Shown in pieces: positions 55,943 through 64,000 of a stretch of DNA of 64,000 nt. Every line of letters starts with the position of its first letter. Within the stretch, counting starts at the first letter, position 1. A model generated the notes under the pieces. That model searched no databases. It was not told where the DNA came from and saw nothing but the letters and a program-made list of their open reading frames with translations. This DNA comes from Mycolicibacterium tokaiense (lineage in GTDB: Bacteria > Actinomycetota > Actinomycetes > Mycobacteriales > Mycobacteriaceae), in contig NZ_AP022600.1 in assembly GCF_010725885.1 (NCBI RefSeq), positions 1,798,001 to 1,862,000 on the forward strand, given 5' to 3'. The translations under genes and the position numbers were made by a program.

Positions 55943-56572
55943 TCAGGGCACCTGGCCGTAGATGCTGTTCAGCCAGATGTGGGTGAGGGTGTCGATCAGG
56001 CGGTCCCGGGACACGGCCAGGTCCTCGTCGGCCAGCGCGGCCACCATGGTCCGCTCGTTCATCTCGTTGAGCGCGGTTGCCAGGTCGCGTGCGGGGATGG
56101 TCACCGGGGCGGCGCCGCGGGCACGCTCGGCCTCGATCAGCTCGGCGGTCTGACCGATCCAGCGATCCATGAACCTCGACCACAGCGCGCGCAATTCGGG
56201 GCCGGTACCGATGGCCTCGGCGGAGGCCTTGCCGAGCACCGGGTCGGAGGCGAAGGCGTCGAAGAAGGTCCCGATGCCGGCGCGCAGGGCCCGGCGCGGT
56301 TCGGTGGGCAGGGTCTTCATCGCCGGGAATCCGGTGTCGGCGCGCTGGATCATCGGGTCCAGCAGTGTCAGCAGCACCGCTTCCTTGGACGGGAAGTAGA
56401 AGTAGAAGGTGGGTCGCGAGAGACCGGCGCCGCGGGCCAGGTCATCAACGGAGATCTCGGCGTAGGACTTCTCGGCCAGCAGCTGGGCGGCGGTCGCGAG
56501 GATGGCCTGTTCCCGGTCCTCGGCGGAGGGCCGGGAGGAGCGCCGGCCGCGTGGCTTGCTGGCAGTGGTCAC
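55943..56572 (-). CDS. ethR: TetR-family repressor EthR
   Basis: 209-aa TetR regulator. PRGRRSSRPSAEDREQAILA, ISVDDLARGAGLSRPTFYFYF and LATALNEMNERTMVAAL match M. tuberculosis EthR. It represses ethA. GTG 56572 is the start, giving the same N-terminal length as known EthR. It is divergent from ethA across a 77-bp gap with a large palindrome. dinB3 follows on the same strand 24 bp later. Confidence 0.92.
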   Translation of the reverse strand: MTTASKPRGRRSSRPSAEDREQAILATAAQLLAEKSYAEISVDDLARGAGLSRPTFYFYFPSKEAVLLTLLDPMIQRADTGFPAMKTLPTEPRRALRAGIGTFFDAFASDPVLGKASAEAIGTGPELRALWSRFMDRWIGQTAELIEAERARGAAPVTIPARDLATALNEMNERTMVAALADEDLAVSRDRLIDTLTHIWLNSIYGQVP

Positions 56573-56589
56573 CGGACAGACTTTACAGG

Positions 56590-56628
56590 GTGTCGAAATC
56601 ATCAACAGGGTGTTGACTGCTTCGACAC
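56590..56628. promoter_or_regulatory. EthR operator: concentric double palindrome
   Basis: Outer arms GTGTCGAA (56590-56597) and TTCGACAC (56621-56628); inner arms TCAACA (56602-56607) and TGTTGA (56611-56616). All share one centre, base 56609. EthR of M. tuberculosis binds cooperatively as several dimers to a long operator in the same intergenic space. This 39-bp structure is the natural counterpart, placed 21 bp before the ethA ATG. Confidence 0.8.
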
Positions 56629-56649
56629 AGCGTTGATACCGTTTGACAT

Positions 56650-58122
56650 ATGAGTGAATTTGTCGATGTCGTCATCGTCGGGGCGGGAATCTCCGGAATC
56701 AGCGCCGCGTGGCACCTGCAGCAGCGCTGCCCCGGCAAGAGTTTCACCATTCTGGAGGCACGTGCCGACATGGGCGGCACGTGGGACCTGTTCAAGTACC
56801 CGGGCATCCGGTCGGACTCCGACATGTTCACCCTGGGGTTCCGGTTCAAGCCGTGGACCTCGGCCAAGTCGATCGCCGACGGCCCGTCGATCCTGGCCTA
56901 CCTGAAAGAGGCGGCCACCGAGAACGGCATCGACCGGCACATGCGCTTCAACCACAAGGTGGTGGCCGCCGACTGGTCCGATACCGAGAACCGCTGGAAC
57001 CTGACGGTCGAGGCCAACGGGCAGCGCACCACGATGTCGTGCGGATTCCTGCTGGCCTGCAGCGGCTACTACAACTACGACGAGGGCTACTCACCGCAGT
57101 TCCCGGGCGCCGAAGACTTCGCGGGCACCATCGTGCACCCGCAGCACTGGCCCGAGGATCTGGACTATGCGGGTAAGAGGGTGGTGGTGATCGGCAGTGG
57201 CGCCACCGCGGTGACGCTCATTCCGGCACTGGTCAATTCGGGGGCCGGACACGTGACGATGCTGCAGCGCACCCCGACCTACATCGGCGCCCTGCCCGAC
57301 GTCGACCCGGTGGCCGAGAAGGCCAACAAGTACTTGCCGGCCAAGGTCGCCCACGTCATCAACCGATGGAAGGCGATCATCTTCAGCACGTCGCAGTACC
57401 AACTGTCGCAACGCTTTCCGAAATACATGCGCAAGACCCTGCTGACCATGGCGGCGCGTCGGCTGCCTGAGGGCTTCGACGTCGAGAAGCACTTCGGGCC
57501 CGCCTACAAGCCGTGGGACCAGCGACTGTGCCTGGCGCCCAACGGCGATCTGTTCAAGACCATTCGCAAGGGCAACGCCGACGTCGTCACCGACACCATC
57601 GAACGGTTCACCGAGAAAGGCATCCAACTCACCTCGGGTGAGCATCTGGACGCCGACATCATCGTCACGGCAACAGGTTTGAACATTCGCTTCTTCGGCG
57701 GTGCCGAGGTGCTGCGCAATGGCGTGCCGATGGACCTGTCGACGTCGGTGGCGTTCAAGGGCATGATGCTCTCCGGTGTGCCGAACATGGTGTTCACCTT
57801 CGGCTACACCAATGCCTCGTGGACGCTGAAAGCCGACCTCACCTCCGAGTACGTGGCAAAGCTGCTGAACTACATGGACACCCACGGCTACGACACCGTG
57901 GTCCCCGAGGAGCCGGGCGAGCAGGTGGAGCGCCGCCCGTTCGTGGACCTGTCCTCGGGTTACATCCTGCGGGCCATCGACCGGCTGCCGAAGTCCGGCT
58001 CGGATGCTCCGTGGCGGCTCAAGCAGAACTACCTGGTGGACCTACGGGTGATCCGGCAGGGCCGGGTCGATGATCCGGCACTGCACTTCACCAAGCACCG
58101 TGCGCCGGTGGGGGCTTCGTAG
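56650..58122 (+). CDS. ethA: Baeyer-Villiger monooxygenase EthA
   Basis: 490-aa FAD/NADPH monooxygenase; in M. tuberculosis it activates ethionamide and oxidises ketones. FAD motif VVIVGAGISGISAA (about 6-19), the GGTWDLFKYPG signature (about 41-51), the Baeyer-Villiger motif FAGTIVHPQHWP (about 157-168) and NADPH motif VVVIGSGATAVTL (about 178-190) are all intact. It is divergent from its repressor gene. A GGCCGG...CCGGCC repeat at 58135-58179 may help terminate it and the convergent rraA. Confidence 0.94.
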   Translation: MSEFVDVVIVGAGISGISAAWHLQQRCPGKSFTILEARADMGGTWDLFKYPGIRSDSDMFTLGFRFKPWTSAKSIADGPSILAYLKEAATENGIDRHMRFNHKVVAADWSDTENRWNLTVEANGQRTTMSCGFLLACSGYYNYDEGYSPQFPGAEDFAGTIVHPQHWPEDLDYAGKRVVVIGSGATAVTLIPALVNSGAGHVTMLQRTPTYIGALPDVDPVAEKANKYLPAKVAHVINRWKAIIFSTSQYQLSQRFPKYMRKTLLTMAARRLPEGFDVEKHFGPAYKPWDQRLCLAPNGDLFKTIRKGNADVVTDTIERFTEKGIQLTSGEHLDADIIVTATGLNIRFFGGAEVLRNGVPMDLSTSVAFKGMMLSGVPNMVFTFGYTNASWTLKADLTSEYVAKLLNYMDTHGYDTVVPEEPGEQVERRPFVDLSSGYILRAIDRLPKSGSDAPWRLKQNYLVDLRVIRQGRVDDPALHFTKHRAPVGAS

Positions 58123-58178
58123 CCCGCTGAACTCGGCCGGCCCTCTCTCCCCCTCGTGCCTCGGGGTCGTCGACCGGC

Positions 58179-58658
58179 CTAGGGCGCGACCAGGACGATC
58201 CCGTCGTCGTCGCTGAAGGCGATATCGCCGGGATGGAAGGTCACCCCGCCGAAGCTGACGGGTACATCACGCTCGCCGGCCCCGGTCTTGGTGCTCTTGC
58301 GCGGATTGGTGCCCAGCGCCTTGATACCGATGTCGAGGGTGCGCAGGGTGGCGGCATCCCGGACGGCGCCATTGACGATCAGCCCGGCCCACCCGTTGGA
58401 ACGGCCCAGCTCGGCGATCAGGTCGCCCACCAGAGCGGTGTGCACCGAGGCGTCGCCGTCGATCACCAGCACCGCGCCACCACCGGGCTCGGAGAGGATG
58501 GACTTCAGCAGCGCGTTGTCCTGGAAGCACCGCACCGTCACCACCGGCCCCGCGAAGATGTCGCGACCGCCGAACTGGCGCAGCTGCAGGTCGCAGCTGC
58601 GCACGTCGGCGCCGATCTCGTCGACCAGGTCAGCGGTGGCCTTGGGAGTCACAGTCAC
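58179..58658 (-). CDS. rraA: RraA-family protein (MenG/aldolase-like)
   Basis: 159-aa RraA-like protein: [38 protein letters not shown] and [20 protein letters not shown]. The family includes RNase E inhibitors and HMG/CHA aldolases; the conserved NGAVRD loop fits both. The M. tuberculosis ortholog is Rv3853 (once named menG). GTG 58658 starts the gene, 9 bp after hns on the same strand. Confidence 0.9.
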   Translation of the reverse strand: MTVTPKATADLVDEIGADVRSCDLQLRQFGGRDIFAGPVVTVRCFQDNALLKSILSEPGGGAVLVIDGDASVHTALVGDLIAELGRSNGWAGLIVNGAVRDAATLRTLDIGIKALGTNPRKSTKTGAGERDVPVSFGGVTFHPGDIAFSDDDGIVLVAP

Positions 58659-58667
58659 CGGTGCATG

Positions 58668-59102
58668 CTAGCCGGGGGTGTTGCGGCGCAGCTGGCGCAC
58701 CACCAGCACCGCCAGCAGGCTCACCAGCACGGCCACCGCGATCGGCAGTGGCGAGCGTCCCCGCTCCACGGGGACCACCACCGGCGCGGCCACGCTGTCG
58801 GAGGCCTTCTCCACCGTCGACTTGGCCTGTGCCGCAGCCTCTTTGGCACCCACGACCACCGACTCGACCGGCGGCGGTGCCTGCGGCGGAACGGCTTCTG
58901 GCGCGGCAGCCTTCTTGGCCGGGGCTTTCTTGGCCGGAGCCCTCTTCGCGACCGCTTTCTTGACCGGGGCTGCTTTTTTCGCCGGGGTCTTCTTGGCCGG
59001 AGTTTTCTTGGCAACAGCCTTCTTCGCCGGAGGCGCCGGCTGGGCAGGGGGCTCCGGAGCAGCGTCGGGGCGCTTCTCGGGCGGCTCCTGCGGGTCTGCC
59101 AT
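58668..59102 (-). CDS. hns: Membrane-anchored histone-like protein (Hns, Rv3852-like)
   Basis: 144-aa protein: an acidic/Pro-rich start, then Lys/Ala/Pro repeats of the AKKA/PAKK type (about 25-70, similar to histone H1 tails), an Ala-rich region and a C-terminal transmembrane helix (about 118-136) ending in RRNTPG. The M. tuberculosis homolog is a membrane-bound DNA-binding protein. AAGGAG precedes ATG 59102. Confidence 0.88.
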   Translation of the reverse strand: MADPQEPPEKRPDAAPEPPAQPAPPAKKAVAKKTPAKKTPAKKAAPVKKAVAKRAPAKKAPAKKAAAPEAVPPQAPPPVESVVVGAKEAAAQAKSTVEKASDSVAAPVVVPVERGRSPLPIAVAVLVSLLAVLVVRQLRRNTPG

Positions 59103-59200
59103 CGCACTGCTCCTTCACGTCATCTGCTTGCCGGCCGCATCACCACGATCGTCGACCGCAAGTGCCCCATCATGCCAGGTGGGGCTGTACCCACCGCGGC

Positions 59201-60124
59201 TCAGCCGGTCACGGTCAGAGCGGCGGCCAAGGTCAGGGCCACCACCATGACGGTCAGCTCGACCACCGACCTGCGGCGCGACTGCGCCGCCGTGACCCGA
59301 TGCGCGGCCGCCGCGGCCACCCAGCTGCTGCGGTAGCGCGCCGCCAGTGCCACCAGCACCGCGGTGGCCAGGAGCTTGGCCAGCAGGATCCGGCCGTACC
59401 CGGTGGTGAACAGGGCGGCCGGCTCCGACAGCCGCAGCACCGCGCTCGCGGTGCCCCCCAGCACCAGGACCGCCACGCAGACCAGCGACAGCCGGGAGTA
59501 CCGCGGCAGCACCCGCGCCCACTGGCCGCGGGAGCGCACCGTCAGCGCCAGCGCTGCCAGCACCCCGCACCACACCGCCGCGGCCAGCGCGTGCACCACC
59601 ACGGCCGTGGCGCTGAGAGTGCCCTCGGCCAGGTGCCCCGTCACCGCACGCGCGGTCAACCCGGTGGCTGCGGCACCGGCCGCGGCCAGGCGAACCGCCT
59701 GCGAAGGCCGCATCAACATCGCGGTGGCGGCGATGGCGGTGGCCGCCAGCAGGCTGAGCACGCCCGAGCGCCCCGCCGCGGTCAGGGTGACGAATTCCCA
59801 GGCGGTGTGCGCGCTGAGCCGGCCGATGCCGACGTCGGACGCCTCGGCCGCGCCGAGCAGCAATCGCACCAGCTCGGCCACCAGCCACAGCGCTGCGGCG
59901 GCGACCAGCGGTGTCGATGCGCGGTCCATCAACTCGTCGCGGAACCGGTGCCCGTCGAGCAGATGCACCGCGGCCAGGCCCAGGACCGCGACCGCTGCGA
60001 CGTCCGCAACCGCACGGACCGCTGCCGCCGACGGCGACAGCAGCGGCTGGGCCAGCAGCCAGGCCACCGCCACGACCACCGCCACCAGCGCGGTGAGCGC
60101 CGCGGCGGGACGGACGACGGTCAC
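59201..60124 (-). CDS. copD: CopD-family copper resistance membrane protein
   Basis: 307-aa membrane protein with about eight hydrophobic helices. The CopD pattern is seen in the region with ARAVTGHLAEGTLSATAVVVHALAAAVWCGVLAALAL and the later TTGYGRILLAKLLATAVLVAL. It probably imports copper together with the periplasmic CopC. GTG 60124 overlaps the copC stop (GTGA). Confidence 0.82.
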   Translation of the reverse strand: MTVVRPAAALTALVAVVVAVAWLLAQPLLSPSAAAVRAVADVAAVAVLGLAAVHLLDGHRFRDELMDRASTPLVAAAALWLVAELVRLLLGAAEASDVGIGRLSAHTAWEFVTLTAAGRSGVLSLLAATAIAATAMLMRPSQAVRLAAAGAAATGLTARAVTGHLAEGTLSATAVVVHALAAAVWCGVLAALALTVRSRGQWARVLPRYSRLSLVCVAVLVLGGTASAVLRLSEPAALFTTGYGRILLAKLLATAVLVALAARYRSSWVAAAAAHRVTAAQSRRRSVVELTVMVVALTLAAALTVTG

Positions 60125-60693
60125 GACCGGCGCCGGACCGCCCACAGCGCACCACCGGCGACCACCAGGGTGACCCCCACGGCGTACGGCCACACCGGGG
60201 CGCCGTCTTCCTGCGGTGCGGGAACCGGTCCCTCGACGGCCGCCGGGGTGGGCGTCGAGGCGGCCGGGGTGGAGGCCGGCGCTGCCGCTTGCGGCGCGGC
60301 CTCGGTGGCGGTGAACGACCACGAACCGGAGACCACGTGGCCGTCGGCAGACGTGGCTCGGTAATTCACGGTGTACACGCCGGCCGGGCCCCCGGCCCGC
60401 ACCGCGATGCCGAGGTCGGCGCCGGTGACGGTGACCTCGCCGTCACCCCACTGGGCGCCGTCGGGGCCGACCACGGTCATGGCGGCGAAAGCGGGCTGCA
60501 TGTCTTCGTTGAAGGTGGCGGTGACCCGTGGCGGAGGCGTGGGCACCGCGGTGTCCGCGGCCGGGTCGGAGGAGACCAGCGCGGCGTGGGCGGACGCGGC
60601 GGGGGCGCAGAGGAAGGCGAGCGCACCCGCCAGCAGGACTGCGGTGACGGCGGCACTCGATGCGCGCAGGAGTGACCGCGATGCGGTTGTCAT
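60121..60693 (-). CDS. copC: CopC/YobA-family periplasmic copper-binding protein
   Basis: 190 aa: a signal peptide (about 1-36) ending ASAHA, so the mature protein begins with His, the usual copper ligand. The CopC beta-barrel follows (HAALVSSDPAADTAVPTPPPRVTATF to VNYRATSADGHVVSGSWSF). A Pro/Ala linker and a C-terminal transmembrane helix anchor it. ATG 60693 is chosen over upstream starts that would run into the next gene. Confidence 0.85.
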   Translation of the reverse strand: MTTASRSLLRASSAAVTAVLLAGALAFLCAPAASAHAALVSSDPAADTAVPTPPPRVTATFNEDMQPAFAAMTVVGPDGAQWGDGEVTVTGADLGIAVRAGGPAGVYTVNYRATSADGHVVSGSWSFTATEAAPQAAAPASTPAASTPTPAAVEGPVPAPQEDGAPVWPYAVGVTLVVAGGALWAVRRRS

Positions 60694-60733
60694 GGTGATG
60701 CGGACTTTCTGGTCGGTGGGTTCGAAGGCGGGG

Positions 60734-61225
60734 TCAGTACACGCCCGCGGGTGGACCCCGATGCGACAGCGACGCTGCGAGTAACCGAACATGTTGCCGC
60801 GGTTGCGGATTCCTGGGGATGCGCGGGACCCGTGGTGGGTGGGCCGGCACCTGCGGCGCCGCCGCGCACCGGCGGACCACCCTGGAGAGCACCTCGGCCG
60901 ACCTCTGCGCCACGGTCATCAGGGCCGCGCCGACGAGCACCGCGGCGGTGTGTGCGGCGAGCATCAGCTGCCACGAAGCACTCGGCGTCTGGTGCACGTG
61001 TCCGGCGGCGGCCAACGCCAGGTGCGCTCCCATCTGCCCGACGGCCAGGATGCCGACCAGGGAGAGTCGCGTGCGGCCATCGGCCACCAGCCCGGTGGTG
61101 ACGGCGACGGCGGTCAGCAGTGCGGCGGCCGCGCCGGTGGGCCAGCCGCCACCGGCCAGCGCATGTCCGGCGACCGCGAGCGCCGCGGTGAACGCGGCGG
61201 CGGTGACAGCACGGAAACCGGACAC
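60734..61225 (-). CDS. Conserved membrane protein (Rv3851-like)
   Basis: 163-aa protein with four hydrophobic helices in the first 110 residues (AVTAAAFTAALAVAGHALAG, AALLTAVAVTTGLVA, LVGILAVGQMGAHLALAA, LMLAAHTAAVLVGAALM) and a basic Pro/Arg-rich tail. It contains several His residues (GHVHQ), which together with the copC-copD neighbours could mean metal handling. It lies 13 bp downstream of the Rv3850-like gene. Confidence 0.75.
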   Translation of the reverse strand: MSGFRAVTAAAFTAALAVAGHALAGGGWPTGAAAALLTAVAVTTGLVADGRTRLSLVGILAVGQMGAHLALAAAGHVHQTPSASWQLMLAAHTAAVLVGAALMTVAQRSAEVLSRVVRRCAAAPQVPAHPPRVPRIPRNPQPRQHVRLLAASLSHRGPPAGVY

Positions 61226-61238
61226 AGCAGCAGGTGGG

Positions 61239-61895
61239 TCAGAGCACGCCCAGGCGCGCCATCAGGTCGGCGTCGATGCCGTCGAGCTGCTCGGCGATGG
61301 CTGCGTGTGCCGCCCGCCTGCGAGCCGTGGGCATGGATTCGGCGGCGGTGACCGCGGCGGCCAGGTCGGTCAGCCGGTCGCTGATCGCGGAGACGAACTG
61401 CTTGGTCTCGGCGTCCTTGGGCTTCTTCTCGGCGACGGTGCGCAGCGACCGCTCGGCACCGGCGATGCGGGCCGAGAGCTGCGCGCCATCTCCGGAGAAC
61501 TGGCCGAGTTGGGCCAACGGCACCCCGAGCCGGTCGGCGCGGCGTTCGTCGAGCAGACCCCGCGCCGAGGTCGCGGCCCGGTAGACGACGGGCACCAGGA
61601 TCGGTGCCAGCAGCCGGGTGACGGTCAGTGTGCGCCGGATGCGGGCCGGTGAGAGCAGCTTGCCCTCGCGCGCCGCCTTCAGCTCGGCTTCCGCCACGCG
61701 CAGGGCGTTGCGGTCGCTGTCCCGCTGCGCCCGCAGCTGCGCCTTGAGCGACCGGGTCTCGGACCGCATGGCCGACTTGATCCGGCGCTTCTCGTTCTTG
61801 GCGTCGAGCTTGGCTTCGAGCTTCGCCTTGGCCTTGATGGCCTTGGCCTCGGCCTTTCGCGTGGCACGGCTCTTTCGCTTGGTGAACAGGCCCAT
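61239..61895 (-). CDS. Conserved protein of the Rv3850/DUF6474 type
   Basis: 218-aa protein: a very basic Lys/Ala coiled-coil N-terminus (about 1-60), a short hydrophobic patch (TRLLAPILVPVVYRAA, about 92-107) and a conserved C-terminal helical domain (ADRLGVPLAQLGQFSGDGAQLSARI). ATG 61895 follows GGGAGG. It is found upstream of Rv3851 and hns homologs. The role is unknown; association with the membrane or nucleoid is possible. Confidence 0.8.
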   Translation of the reverse strand: MGLFTKRKSRATRKAEAKAIKAKAKLEAKLDAKNEKRRIKSAMRSETRSLKAQLRAQRDSDRNALRVAEAELKAAREGKLLSPARIRRTLTVTRLLAPILVPVVYRAATSARGLLDERRADRLGVPLAQLGQFSGDGAQLSARIAGAERSLRTVAEKKPKDAETKQFVSAISDRLTDLAAAVTAAESMPTARRRAAHAAIAEQLDGIDADLMARLGVL

Positions 61896-62064
61896 ACCTG
61901 TCGCCTCCCGGTGCTGTCGTCGCATGTCGCGGCCGATGTCCGCGAGTCCGGGTAAACCCTATCGCCTACTCCGAGGCCGGGTTTTCCGACCTGCGGATAT
62001 GCGAGAATGGGCCAGAGTTCGAAGCGAACGCCGGGGGTGGCGAGCGCCGCCAACAGGCGCAGGC

Positions 62065-63174
62065 GTGACGATCGGGATGAACGTGGACGGGTCGCGAGTG
62101 CGTGCAGCCGCGATCAGCGCTGCGCTGGCCAGTGGATTGCTGCTCGGCGGCGCCGCCGGTGGTCTGGCGCCGTCGGCCCAGGCGCAGCCCGGTGGACACG
62201 GCAGTTCCTCGGACTCCCGTGGCGATGGGAACAAGCCGGGCCGCCCCGACCGACCCGGCAAACCGGACCGACCCGATCGGCCTGACCGCCCCGACCGGCC
62301 GGACAAGCCTGATCGTCCGGACAAGCCGGACCGACCCGATCGGCCTGATCGTCCGGACAAGCCGGATCGACCGGACCGACCGGACCGATCGGACCGACCG
62401 GACAAGCCCGAACGACCGGATCGCCCCGACGGCCACGGTTGGCCGGGGCACGGCCACGGACCCGATCACGGGGAAGGGCACGGGCACGAGGGTCCGCGCG
62501 AAGACCACGAACCCGCAGAACCGGAACAGAATTGCGGGGAGGACCCGGGCGGGGAACCTGGCGAAGAACCCGGAGAAGGCCCCGGTGGTGGTCCGCCGCT
62601 CGGCAGCCCGGGCCCGCCCCAGGGCCCGGGGCCGGACAATCCGCCGGCCGGTGGCGGCGGCCATGACGGCTACGACGGGTTCCCCGACGTGCCACGCGGC
62701 CCACAGCCGTCGCTGCCGGACATCGGCGACCCCGGTGCCGGCCCGGAAGTCCTCGGCAGCGGGCTCGGGGGCCTGGCCGGGGCGGCCGGTGCACCGGCGC
62801 TGGCGCCGATCGCGCCGCCGGTGATCGTCGTTCCCGTTCCGGCAGTGGCCGCCCCCGCCCGCCCCGCGGCGCCGCCGCCGCCCGCGGCCGAACCGGTGGC
62901 ACCCCGGCCCGCCCAGCAGGCTGCGCCCCAGCCCGCACGTCCCGCCGCACCGCCACCCGGTGCCGGCCCGGTGCGCAACCTCATGCCCGACAGCTACCGC
63001 GCCGGTTACCCGCAGTACCTTCGCTCGGCGAAACTCGCCGATATCGCAGGTATTGCACTTCCCGGCGTAGCGGGCATAGTTGCCCTGACGGCGATCGGGG
63101 GATTGGTCGGATATCGCCAGGCGAAGGCAGGCCACATCATCCGCGCTGCGGGGACGGTGCGCTTCCTGGAGTGA
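62065..63174 (+). CDS. Secreted/anchored surface protein with Pro-Asp-Arg/Lys repeats
   Basis: 369 aa: signal peptide (about 4-33, ending SAQA), a repeat region of about 20 tripeptides PDR/PDK (about 52-115), a His/Gly/Glu-rich stretch, a long Pro/Ala-rich segment and a C-terminal transmembrane helix (about 333-352: IAGIALPGVAGIVALTAIGG) with a short tail. The repeats alternate acidic and basic charge on a polyproline-like backbone, suggesting a rigid wall-spanning rod. GTG 62065 is chosen; ATG 62077 is close behind. It is not a family I recognise by name. Confidence 0.65.
   Translation: MTIGMNVDGSRVRAAAISAALASGLLLGGAAGGLAPSAQAQPGGHGSSSDSRGDGNKPGRPDRPGKPDRPDRPDRPDRPDKPDRPDKPDRPDRPDRPDKPDRPDRPDRSDRPDKPERPDRPDGHGWPGHGHGPDHGEGHGHEGPREDHEPAEPEQNCGEDPGGEPGEEPGEGPGGGPPLGSPGPPQGPGPDNPPAGGGGHDGYDGFPDVPRGPQPSLPDIGDPGAGPEVLGSGLGGLAGAAGAPALAPIAPPVIVVPVPAVAAPARPAAPPPPAAEPVAPRPAQQAAPQPARPAAPPPGAGPVRNLMPDSYRAGYPQYLRSAKLADIAGIALPGVAGIVALTAIGGLVGYRQAKAGHIIRAAGTVRFLE
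62245..62430 (+). repeat. 9-bp tandem repeats encoding PDR/PDK tripeptides
   Basis: About 20 near-tandem 9-bp units of the type CCGGACAAG / CCCGACCGG with third-base variation. The pattern is prone to slippage, so copy number may vary between strains. Confidence 0.8.
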
Positions 63175-63192
63175 GGACGTGGGAGGGGGGAC

Positions 63193-63684
63193 ATGCCTGC
63201 GGGACGACACGTGACCAAAGCGGTCAACGACGTGCTCGAGTTGGCGCCGCGGCGCGGTGAGGTGTCACTGGCGCGCCTGGTCAGCGCGGTGAGCGCGGAC
63301 CGCGGCCGCCCCATCGAGATCCAGCTCGCCGACCTGCCCGCAGGTGTGTGCGGACAGTGGCGCCAGTACGTCGACCGCGACGTGTTCCTGATCCAGCACG
63401 GGCTGCCGACCTGGCAGCGCACCCTCGCCCACGAGCTCGGACACCTGGTGCTCGGACACGAGGGCATCCCGGTGGTCGAAGCGGCGCGCCAAGCCACCGA
63501 ACTGGCCGGCGAGGACCTCATCGGGTACATGCTCAACCAGCGCACGGGCTGTATGGGCCCCAGCGGCGCCGACGCCGAACAGGAGGCCGAGGACTTCGCC
63601 GCGCTGCTGATCTACCGGCTGGGCCGGATGCCGTCGGACCGGTCCTCGATCGTCCAGGTGCGGCTCGGAGAGGCATTTGGTTGA
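63193..63684 (+). CDS. ImmA/IrrE-family metalloprotease
   Basis: 163-aa zinc peptidase with the HExxH motif in LAHELGHLVLGHEG (about 77-90) and a downstream acidic region (EQEAEDFAALLIYRLG, about 118-133). GGGAGGGGGG precedes ATG 63193. ImmA/IrrE proteins usually cleave a partner XRE repressor, but none is adjacent here. It overlaps the next membrane gene (TTGA), a pairing known from other mycobacteria. Confidence 0.8.
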   Translation: MPAGRHVTKAVNDVLELAPRRGEVSLARLVSAVSADRGRPIEIQLADLPAGVCGQWRQYVDRDVFLIQHGLPTWQRTLAHELGHLVLGHEGIPVVEAARQATELAGEDLIGYMLNQRTGCMGPSGADAEQEAEDFAALLIYRLGRMPSDRSSIVQVRLGEAFG

Positions 63685-64000
63685 CCGTCTGGGTGATCGC
63701 CGGGCTGCTCAGCCTGGCGACGGGAGTGCGCATCGGCTGGGCTCTGGTGAACAAGCAATCCCTGGTGAGCACCGCGATGATCATCGCCCTGGGCAGCCTG
63801 GCCGCGGTGGCTGCGCTGAACTGGCCGCCCCTGACGCTGTTCCTGGACACGGTGCTGCACTGGCCCAACATCTCGATGGCGTTGAGTCAGGTGGCGCTGA
63901 TCGGGTGCGCGGCGGGCAGCTGCGTCATGATCACCACCGCCGCGTCCACCCGCAGACCGACGACGGTTCGGCGCATCGCGCTGATCCAGTACGGCGTGGC
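63681..64000 (+). CDS. Membrane protein (MAB_1171c-type), partial
   Basis: Starts with TTG at 63681, overlapping the protease stop, and runs off the window after 106 codons. It shows three to four hydrophobic helices (WVIAGLLSLATGVRIGWAL, TAMIIALGSLAAVAALNW, ISMALSQVALIGCAAGSCVM). It resembles the putative transporters that follow ImmA/IrrE genes in mycobacteria. No function is known. Confidence 0.65.
   Translation, partial: MTVWVIAGLLSLATGVRIGWALVNKQSLVSTAMIIALGSLAAVAALNWPPLTLFLDTVLHWPNISMALSQVALIGCAAGSCVMITTAASTRRPTTVRRIALIQYGV

Noticed and set aside
55235..56653. Open frame opposite dinB3 and ethR
   Set aside because: Antisense to two well-supported genes and crosses the ethR operator.
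62245..62430. Short repeats as a CRISPR or iteron array
   Set aside because: They are 9-bp in-frame codon repeats inside a gene, without spacers or replication genes.

Overview
The window is chromosomal DNA of a mycobacterium. High GC, many GTG and ATGA/GTGA start-stop overlaps, WhiB proteins, a type VII (ESX) secretion locus, PE/PPE genes, EthA/EthR and F420-type enzymes all point there. The acetone/propane-type binuclear iron monooxygenase (mimABCD) with its own chaperonin suggests a rapidly growing, environmental species. That is an inference; no 16S gene or other marker is present.

Layout. (1) 1-7.7 kb: mim monooxygenase operon (mimA-mimB-mimC-mimD-adh-MIP18-like-groEL) behind two GTCTCA-N3-TGAGAC palindromes. 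(2) 7.7-10.5 kb: EVE-domain gene, an APH-like kinase behind a KstR-like box, and a divergent XRE regulator / WhiB-like pair. (3) 10.5-32.6 kb: a complete ESX-2 locus. Accessory genes come first (NlpC/P60 hydrolase, two proteins sharing a domain, small membrane protein, EspC-like and EspD-like proteins, a YbaB-like protein). The core follows in the order eccB-eccC-PE-PPE-esxD-esxC-espG-MinD-like-eccD-mycP-eccE-eccA, the order I recall for M. tuberculosis Rv3895c-Rv3884c. EsxC, EsxD and the PPE match the ESX-2 members specifically. (4) 32.6-35.7 kb: a Calx-beta/VCBS adhesin gene inserted exactly at the eccA stop codon between 19-bp direct repeats. It carries three nearly identical 369-bp tandem repeats, the last broken by a one-base deletion. 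(5) 35.7-44.6 kb: an EspI/MinD-like gene, two NTF2-like genes, an isochorismatase-like hydrolase, oxidoreductase, cutinase, ECF sigma factor, TetR and a large LuxR (LAL) regulator. In M. tuberculosis the ESX-1 locus lies between eccA2 and whiB6; here it is absent, and the EspI-like gene may be its remnant. (6) 44.8-51.9 kb: whiB6, a 632-bp gap with a strong inverted repeat, and gltBD. (7) 52-62 kb: a conserved block (46-aa protein, LLM oxidoreductase, TIGR03086 protein, PHP protein, dinB3, ethR-ethA, rraA, hns, copD-copC, Rv3851-like and Rv3850-like genes). (8) 62-64 kb: a surface protein with Pro-Asp-Arg/Lys repeats, an ImmA/IrrE metalloprotease and a membrane protein cut by the window end.

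How it fits together. The mim operon encodes oxygenase, reductase, coupling protein, a dehydrogenase for the alcohol product and folding/maturation helpers. The ESX-2 block encodes a membrane translocase (EccB/C/D/E, MycP), the cytosolic chaperones EccA and EspG, and substrates (Esx pair, PE/PPE, EspC-like). Four accessory promoters and the esxD promoter all carry TGAA directly upstream of the -35 hexamer, and four of the five seem to give leaderless transcripts. This looks like an undescribed shared control element, possibly read by the WhiB/XRE pair at the edge of the locus. A second shared element precedes the ECF sigma operon and an isochorismatase/NTF2 operon and probably marks that sigma factor's autoregulon.
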